NCBI GenBank assembly: GCA_036257895.1
Contig: DATAES010000185.1
Span: forward strand, 1 to 26,923
Origin: DATAES01 sp036257895
GTDB taxonomy: Bacteria; Actinomycetota; Acidimicrobiia; Acidimicrobiales; JACDCH01
Reading direction: 5' to 3'
Length of the DNA: 26,923 nucleotides
Below, one piece after another: positions 23,338 through 26,923 of this stretch (positions within the stretch are counted from its first letter, which is position 1; every line of letters begins with the position of its first letter). The translations under genes and the position numbers were made by a program. The notes beneath the pieces were generated by a model. It did not search any database. It was not told where the DNA came from and saw only the letters and a list, made by a program, of their open reading frames with translations.

Positions 23338-24596
23338 GACGGAAGCCCCTGACGCACGACCTCGACGACCTTCTCTCTCGGAACTGTCTCCTGCACCGCA
23401 TCGGCCATCCGCCGAAGGGTGACCGTGCGATCGGCCACTTCTTGCTCGCCGACGATCAGCGTGAGCGCCGCACCAGACCTGTCAGCTTGCTTCATCTGCG
23501 CCTTCATGGACCGCTGGTCGAAAGCTCGGTCGGCGCGCACTCCGGCGGAGCGCAGCTCGGACGTGAGCGCGAGCGCGTGCGTGCCGTCGACCACGTCGAC
23601 CACGAACGCGTCGACTGTCGACGACGGCGCGGGGAAGACACCTTCGGCGTCGCATGCCAGCAAGGTTCGCTCGATGCCCGAGCCGAAGCCGATGCCGGGC
23701 GTGGGCGGCCCTCCCATCTGCTCGGCCAGCAGGTCGTACCGTCCACCGCCGCCGATGGCGTTCTGCGCCGAGCCGAGCGAATCGGCGACGAACTCGAAGG
23801 TCGTGCGGGTGTAGTAGTCGAGCCCTCGCACCAACAGCGGCGCGATCTCGTACGCGACGCCCACGGCGTGCAGGCCAGATTGCACCCTGTCGAAGTGTGC
23901 ACCCGCTTCGGCAGAGAGATGCTCGATCATGCGCGGCGCGTTTGCGATGACCTGGACATCTTCCTTCCGCTTCGAGTCGAGCACGCGGAGCGGATTGAGC
24001 GCGAGCGTCTGGCGTGACTGGGCGCTCAGCTCATCGCTGTGTGCTTCGAGGAAGCGACGCAGCACGTCCAGATACGTGGCCCGCGATTCCGGGTCGCCCA
24101 GCGAGTTCAGGAGCAAGCGGTACCGGCGAAGGCCGAGCGCGCGGAAGAACGCGTCGAGCAGCGCGATCACCTCGACGTCGAGGTCCGGGTCCATCGTGCC
24201 GACCGCTTCGACACCGACCTGGTGGTGCTGCCGATAGCGACCGGCCTGTGGCGACTCGGCGCGAAAATTCGGTGCCACGTACCAGACCTTCCACGGGGTG
24301 GTCGGCCGGTGCTCGACGAACGCACGGACAACGGAGCCGGTCCCCTCCGGCCGGAGCGCGAGCCGGCGTCCGCCACGATCTTCGAAGTCGTACATCTCCT
24401 TCTGCACGATGTCCGTGGACTCGCCGACGCGCGCGAACACCTCGTAGTGCTCGAACATCGGCGGGACGTGCAAGCCGTACCCGGCGCGCTCGACGTGCTG
24501 CGCGAACAGCGCGATGAGCGCCGTCCATCGTCCCGACTCCGGCGGGAGGATGTCGTGCGTGCCCTTGGGGGCTCGGAAGAGATCTGCTTCTGCGAT
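23334..24596 (-). CDS. hisS: Histidyl-tRNA synthetase with non-canonical or altered start codon
   Basis: HisRS charges tRNA(His). The core is clear: FRAPKGTHDILPPESGRW at the start, ALRPEGTGSVVRAFVEH, motif 2 FRAESPQAGRYRQHHQ, the HisA motif VRGLDYYTRTTFEF, GIGFGSGIERTLL, and a C-terminal anticodon-binding domain. The family N-terminus demands a start a few codons before FRAPKG, but no ATG, GTG or TTG occurs in frame between the upstream TGA and TTG 24473, which lies 41 codons inside the domain. The best placed codon is ATC 24596, giving AEADLFRAPKG and a 420-aa protein. It is either a rare start codon or a base error (ATC for ATG). TAACGT lies 8 nt upstream. Confidence 0.93.
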   Translation of the reverse strand: MAEADLFRAPKGTHDILPPESGRWTALIALFAQHVERAGYGLHVPPMFEHYEVFARVGESTDIVQKEMYDFEDRGGRRLALRPEGTGSVVRAFVEHRPTTPWKVWYVAPNFRAESPQAGRYRQHHQVGVEAVGTMDPDLDVEVIALLDAFFRALGLRRYRLLLNSLGDPESRATYLDVLRRFLEAHSDELSAQSRQTLALNPLRVLDSKRKEDVQVIANAPRMIEHLSAEAGAHFDRVQSGLHAVGVAYEIAPLLVRGLDYYTRTTFEFVADSLGSAQNAIGGGGRYDLLAEQMGGPPTPGIGFGSGIERTLLACDAEGVFPAPSSTVDAFVVDVVDGTHALALTSELRSAGVRADRAFDQRSMKAQMKQADRSGAALTLIVGEQEVADRTVTLRRMADAVQETVPREKVVEVVRQGLPS

Positions 24597-24604
24597 GGGA
24601 TCGG

Positions 24605-24610
24605 ACGTTA
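24605..24610 (-). promoter_or_regulatory. Possible -10 box for hisS-aspS
   Basis: TAACGT fits TANNNT and lies 8 nt before the proposed ATC start of hisS in the 78-bp gap after the YjbR remnant. Transcription would begin at or within about 2 nt of that codon, in line with a leaderless hisS mRNA. A -35 box is not evident. Confidence 0.4.
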
Positions 24611-24674
24611 GTGGGATGACCTCGAAGCCCCGAACCCAGTTCGCGGCCTCACCGCGCGATCACCGGCATCGGAA

Positions 24675-24933
24675 CTAGTTCCCAGCCGGCGGCACCTCGA
24701 CCAACGCCGCGAGTCGTTTCGGCGCGGTGAGGCAGTACGCGTCGGCGACGAGCTCACCTACCTCGTCCCAATCGATCGTGCCGAGATCGAGACGGGAGGA
24801 AGTAGGAGAACTTCTTGCCCCGCACACTGAAGCTTGCGTGTGAGCCGCGACGCTCTTCGACCACCTCCGGCAACTCCGCACACATGCGGCTGAGCCGTTC
24901 GAGCCGGCGATCCACCTTCGCTTCGGTTGCCAC
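24675..24933 (-). pseudogene. Broken YjbR/MmcQ-family DNA-binding-like gene
   Basis: YjbR/MmcQ (CyaY-like fold) proteins are about 115-120 aa. Here GTG 24933 opens a frame reading VDRRLERLSRMCAELPEVV and SFSVRGKKFSYFL (46 residues), which soon runs into a TGA at 24756-24754. The family's C-terminal part, LDLGTIDWDEVGELVADAYC and TAPKRLAALVE, continues in another frame to a stop at 24675. About 35-45 residues between the halves are missing, so an out-of-frame deletion of roughly 100-140 bp near 24800 fits. TAGCGT lies 7 nt before the GTG. A 105-aa reading through 24992 exists, but its first half is not protein-like. Confidence 0.75.
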
Positions 24934-24995
24934 GCGCGCGACGCTACGTCGACGCAGGCCGTCGGCGCTTCCCTACAGCTGAGGTGGGTCACCTC

Positions 24996-25664
24996 TCAGG
25001 CTTGCGGGCTCGGTCGCTCCTCCCACGGAGCCGGTCGCACGGAACCACCTGCTGTCCAGGCCGAAATGAGCGGATAGGTGAACGGCGCGTCCGCGGCCGA
25101 AGCGCCCAGATCCGGCCATCGCTTCTGAAGGTGTGCGGCCACTGCATCAGTCGCGCCTTGCGCATCGAGGTCGCCCGTGTCGACTTCGAAGTCGTACCGC
25201 ATGTCCGTGTGAACCGAAGTGGCCTGCACACGAGCCGCTCCCGCGAGGCGATCGCCGCGCGCCACCTCGCGTGCTTCAGCGATGTCAGCCGCGCAACGCA
25301 CGCCGATCCAGCAGACATCGAGGTTGCCGAGCGCCGCGGTCCAGAGCTGTTGATCGGCGCCGCCGTCGAGCATCACGTCGTCGATCAGGACGTCGACGCC
25401 GCTTACCGCCAGCGTTGCGATCGCGTGCTGGAACGCGGCGTACAGACGCATGAACTCGTCGCCGCGAGTGAGGACGCCTTTGCTGACCGCGATGCCCGCC
25501 GGATCGCTGAAGAGCCGGCCGGGCAGCGTCCAGAAGAAGAGATCGACACCGAGCACCAACCATGTTCCACCGAGCTCGATCTGGAGCTGGCGCGCGATCG
25601 CAGTCTTGCCCGAGCTCGATCCGCCGTTGAGGACAACCAACCGTCCGCGCCGCGCTGCGTCCAC
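24996..25664 (-). CDS. Chloramphenicol 3-O-phosphotransferase-like P-loop kinase
   Basis: This 222-aa protein resembles chloramphenicol phosphotransferase of Streptomyces venezuelae. It has Walker A VLNGGSSSGKTAIARQLQ (P-loop 14-21), Asp 41 in LVLGVDLFFWTLP at the position of the proposed catalytic base, VDVLIDDVMLDGG, LDVCWIGVRC, EAREVARGDRLAGAA and HTDMRYDFEVDTGDLDA. It probably transfers phosphate from ATP to a hydroxyl on a small molecule; resistance to chloramphenicol cannot be assumed because most homologues are untested. The start GTG 25664 has no ribosome binding site but lies 6 nt after TAGCCT. It stands alone between a surface-protein gene and the YjbR remnant. Confidence 0.85.
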   Translation of the reverse strand: MDAARRGRLVVLNGGSSSGKTAIARQLQIELGGTWLVLGVDLFFWTLPGRLFSDPAGIAVSKGVLTRGDEFMRLYAAFQHAIATLAVSGVDVLIDDVMLDGGADQQLWTAALGNLDVCWIGVRCAADIAEAREVARGDRLAGAARVQATSVHTDMRYDFEVDTGDLDAQGATDAVAAHLQKRWPDLGASAADAPFTYPLISAWTAGGSVRPAPWEERPSPQA

Positions 25665-25670
25665 GGCTGG

Positions 25671-25676
25671 AGGCTA
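25671..25676 (-). promoter_or_regulatory. Probable -10 box for leaderless kinase mRNA
   Basis: TAGCCT fits TANNNT and stands 6 nt before GTG 25664, within the 26-bp gap after the VCBS/FnIII gene. No Shine-Dalgarno sequence lies between. TTGAAC occurs upstream but only 12 bp away, too close for a usual -35 box. Confidence 0.45.
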
Positions 25677-25690
25677 CGAGGGGCAGTCGT

Positions 25691-26923
25691 TCAAGCCGTC
25701 GGGATCACGGGGTTGGTCACCTTCGAGTAGGCGCCCGTGCCGATGGCGTTGATGGCTCGAATCCGGAACCGGTACTGCGTTCCGTTCGTCAACCCGGTGA
25801 CGGTTTGCGTGGTCTCCGTGGAGTTGAACGTCGTCGACGGCAGCGCCCAGTAACCGAAGTAAGGCGTGATCACGTAGCCGGTGAGCGGCGAGCAGCCATT
25901 CGACGGCGGGTTCCACGACACGGTCGCCTGCGCGTTGCCGGCGGTCGCCTTCGGGAGCTTCGGCGAATCCGGCACGCTCGGTGCCGGCGCTGGTGTCACG
26001 GGGTTGCTCACCTTCGAGAACGACCCGACGCCCACCGCGTTGCGAGCCGCAACCTTGAAGCGGTACTCGGTGCCGTCGCTCAACCCAGTGATCGTCTGGG
26101 TCGTGGCGGTCGAGTTGAACGTGATCGACGGTTCTGGGGTGTAGCCGATGTACGGCGTGACCACATAGCCCGTCACAGCCGACGCGCCCACAGGCGCCGT
26201 CCACGACACCGTCGCTTCAGCCTCGGCGCAGTTGGCGACCGGGCGTTCCATCGCCAGGTTCGTTGTGTTGACGAGCACCCTGACGAAATCGGGCACGGTC
26301 TGCGTAGTGGTCCTTGACGCGATGGCCATGTCGAGCAACGCGTCGTGGTTGAGGTCGGCCATGAGCACCGAGATCGACTCGCCGCCGAAGCCTTGCGACA
26401 ACGTGAAGGTCCCATCGCCGTTGCCGAGGAAGACCGGCGTCATCGCGAAGGCGTTGGCGACAGCCAGATCCGGGATGGCGTCACCGTTCAGATCGCCCGC
26501 AGCCAGAGAGAAGGGCCGCGAACCCCCCGAGAACGAGCTGACCGCCCCGAAGGATCCATCCCCGTTGCCGAGCGCGATCCGCACACCGCCGTTGAATTGA
26601 TCGAGCGCGACGACATCGAGGTGAGTGTCCCCGTCGAGGTCGACGACAGCCAGAGACCTTGGCCCGCCCTCGACGGATGCGACGATGAATCCGTGGAGAG
26701 AGAATCCGCCGGCACCATCGCCCAGGAGCACCTCGATCCGCTCCGCTGAAGTATCGAGCGTCAACAGGTCCAAGAAGGTGTCACCGTTGACATCGGCCAG
26801 CACCACTGTCTGCGAGCCGCCGGACACGGTCCACACCGACGTCGCCGGGCCCAATGTGCCGTCGCCGTTGCCGAGCAGCAACGAGACGCCGCTGCCCACG
26901 CCGCCTGTCGCAACCACGACGTC
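25691..26923 (-). CDS. VCBS/FG-GAP repeat protein with two fibronectin-III domains (5' end outside window)
   Basis: The frame is open to the right edge, so the start lies outside; 410 codons plus stop are present. The visible part begins with four or more VCBS/FG-GAP beta-propeller repeats, each with GNGDGxF/L and a calcium-type loop (DVNGDTFLD, DLDGDTHLD, DLNGDAIPD, DLNHDALLD). Then come two fibronectin type III domains of about 97 residues (GYVVTPYIGY and GYVITPYFGY), linked by a proline-rich stretch. Such proteins are normally secreted or cell-surface and bind sugars or other proteins. The missing N-terminus would be expected to carry a signal peptide. No C-terminal sortase motif or membrane anchor is visible; it ends directly after the second FnIII domain. 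Confidence 0.88.
   Translation of the reverse strand, partial: DVVVATGGVGSGVSLLLGNGDGTLGPATSVWTVSGGSQTVVLADVNGDTFLDLLTLDTSAERIEVLLGDGAGGFSLHGFIVASVEGGPRSLAVVDLDGDTHLDVVALDQFNGGVRIALGNGDGSFGAVSSFSGGSRPFSLAAGDLNGDAIPDLAVANAFAMTPVFLGNGDGTFTLSQGFGGESISVLMADLNHDALLDMAIASRTTTQTVPDFVRVLVNTTNLAMERPVANCAEAEATVSWTAPVGASAVTGYVVTPYIGYTPEPSITFNSTATTQTITGLSDGTEYRFKVAARNAVGVGSFSKVSNPVTPAPAPSVPDSPKLPKATAGNAQATVSWNPPSNGCSPLTGYVITPYFGYWALPSTTFNSTETTQTVTGLTNGTQYRFRIRAINAIGTGAYSKVTNPVIPTA
25700..26281 (-). repeat. Tandem duplication of a 291-bp fibronectin-III module
   Basis: The two FnIII domains are similar at both DNA and protein level with an exact 291-bp offset: cacggggttg occurs at 25706 and 25997, and gcgtgaYcacRtag at 25864 and 26155. 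The proteins share long runs such as TTQTxTGLxxGTxYRF. This points to an in-frame tandem duplication, 97 codons per unit. Confidence 0.8.

Noticed and set aside
24675..24992. A 105-aa intact protein over the YjbR region
   Set aside because: Only its last 38 residues resemble the family; the first part is a shadow frame of the true N-terminal half.
1..26923. Same six bases (gacgtc) at both ends of the window
   Set aside because: A 6-bp match in GC-rich DNA is expected by chance, and the flanking genes (carB and a surface protein) are unrelated, so there is no sign of a terminal repeat or circular element.

Overview
This is a GC-rich bacterial window in which every convincing gene reads on the minus strand. 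Gene content and order point to the Actinomycetota. The block hisS-aspS-rarA-DUF948-DUF6167-alaS-ruvX-mltG-aroE-prepilin peptidase-aroC-aroK-aroB-aroQ-pepQ-efp-nusB-pyrR-pyrB-pyrC-carA-carB matches the order I know from Streptomyces, and large parts match Mycobacterium. Some odd features (a double shikimate kinase, a VCBS/FnIII surface protein, a variant CarB motif) would suit a deep lineage such as Acidimicrobiia. That last placement is inference.

Layout in transcription order, from the high-coordinate end down. 26923-25691: 3' part of a large VCBS/fibronectin-III surface or secreted protein. 25664-24675: a chloramphenicol-phosphotransferase-like kinase, then a broken YjbR/MmcQ gene. 24596-21610: hisS and aspS, overlapping by 4 bp. 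21566-14461: rarA, two small membrane proteins, alaS, ruvX, mltG and aroE. 14429-12576: an Rrf2 regulator, an NAD(P)-binding SDR and a four-TM protein, a three-gene cassette with its own promoter that interrupts the conserved block. 12528-5909: an A24 prepilin peptidase, then aroC-aroK-aroB-aroQ-pepQ-efp-nusB, mostly with overlapping ends. 5916-4823: a HAD hydrolase and a GNAT protein. 4752-1: pyrR-pyrB-pyrC-carA-carB (carB cut by the window edge), which covers the first three steps of de novo UMP synthesis.

Most of the content is housekeeping: aromatic amino acid synthesis, pyrimidine synthesis, translation (three aminoacyl-tRNA synthetases, EF-P, NusB) and cell-wall or recombination functions. 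The most interesting material lies between or inside these genes. (1) A pyrR leader whose PyrR-binding hairpin sequesters the Shine-Dalgarno sequence and is followed by a terminator-like hairpin inside the first codons of pyrR. (2) A 55-bp repeat, 54/55 identical, in opposite orientation on either side of pyrC. (3) A 95-bp segment between aroK and aroB bounded by duplicated copies of the junction. (4) A tandem shikimate kinase whose second half has lost substrate-binding residues. (5) A hisS gene with no ATG, GTG or TTG where its start must be. (6) A recurring promoter layout, TANNNT placed 6-9 nt before the start codon, suggesting leaderless mRNAs.

I found no tRNA, rRNA, CRISPR array, insertion sequence or prophage, and no gene-free stretch longer than about 145 bp. 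I did not find a convincing wholly new multi-gene system. The Rrf2-SDR-four-TM cassette is the closest candidate.
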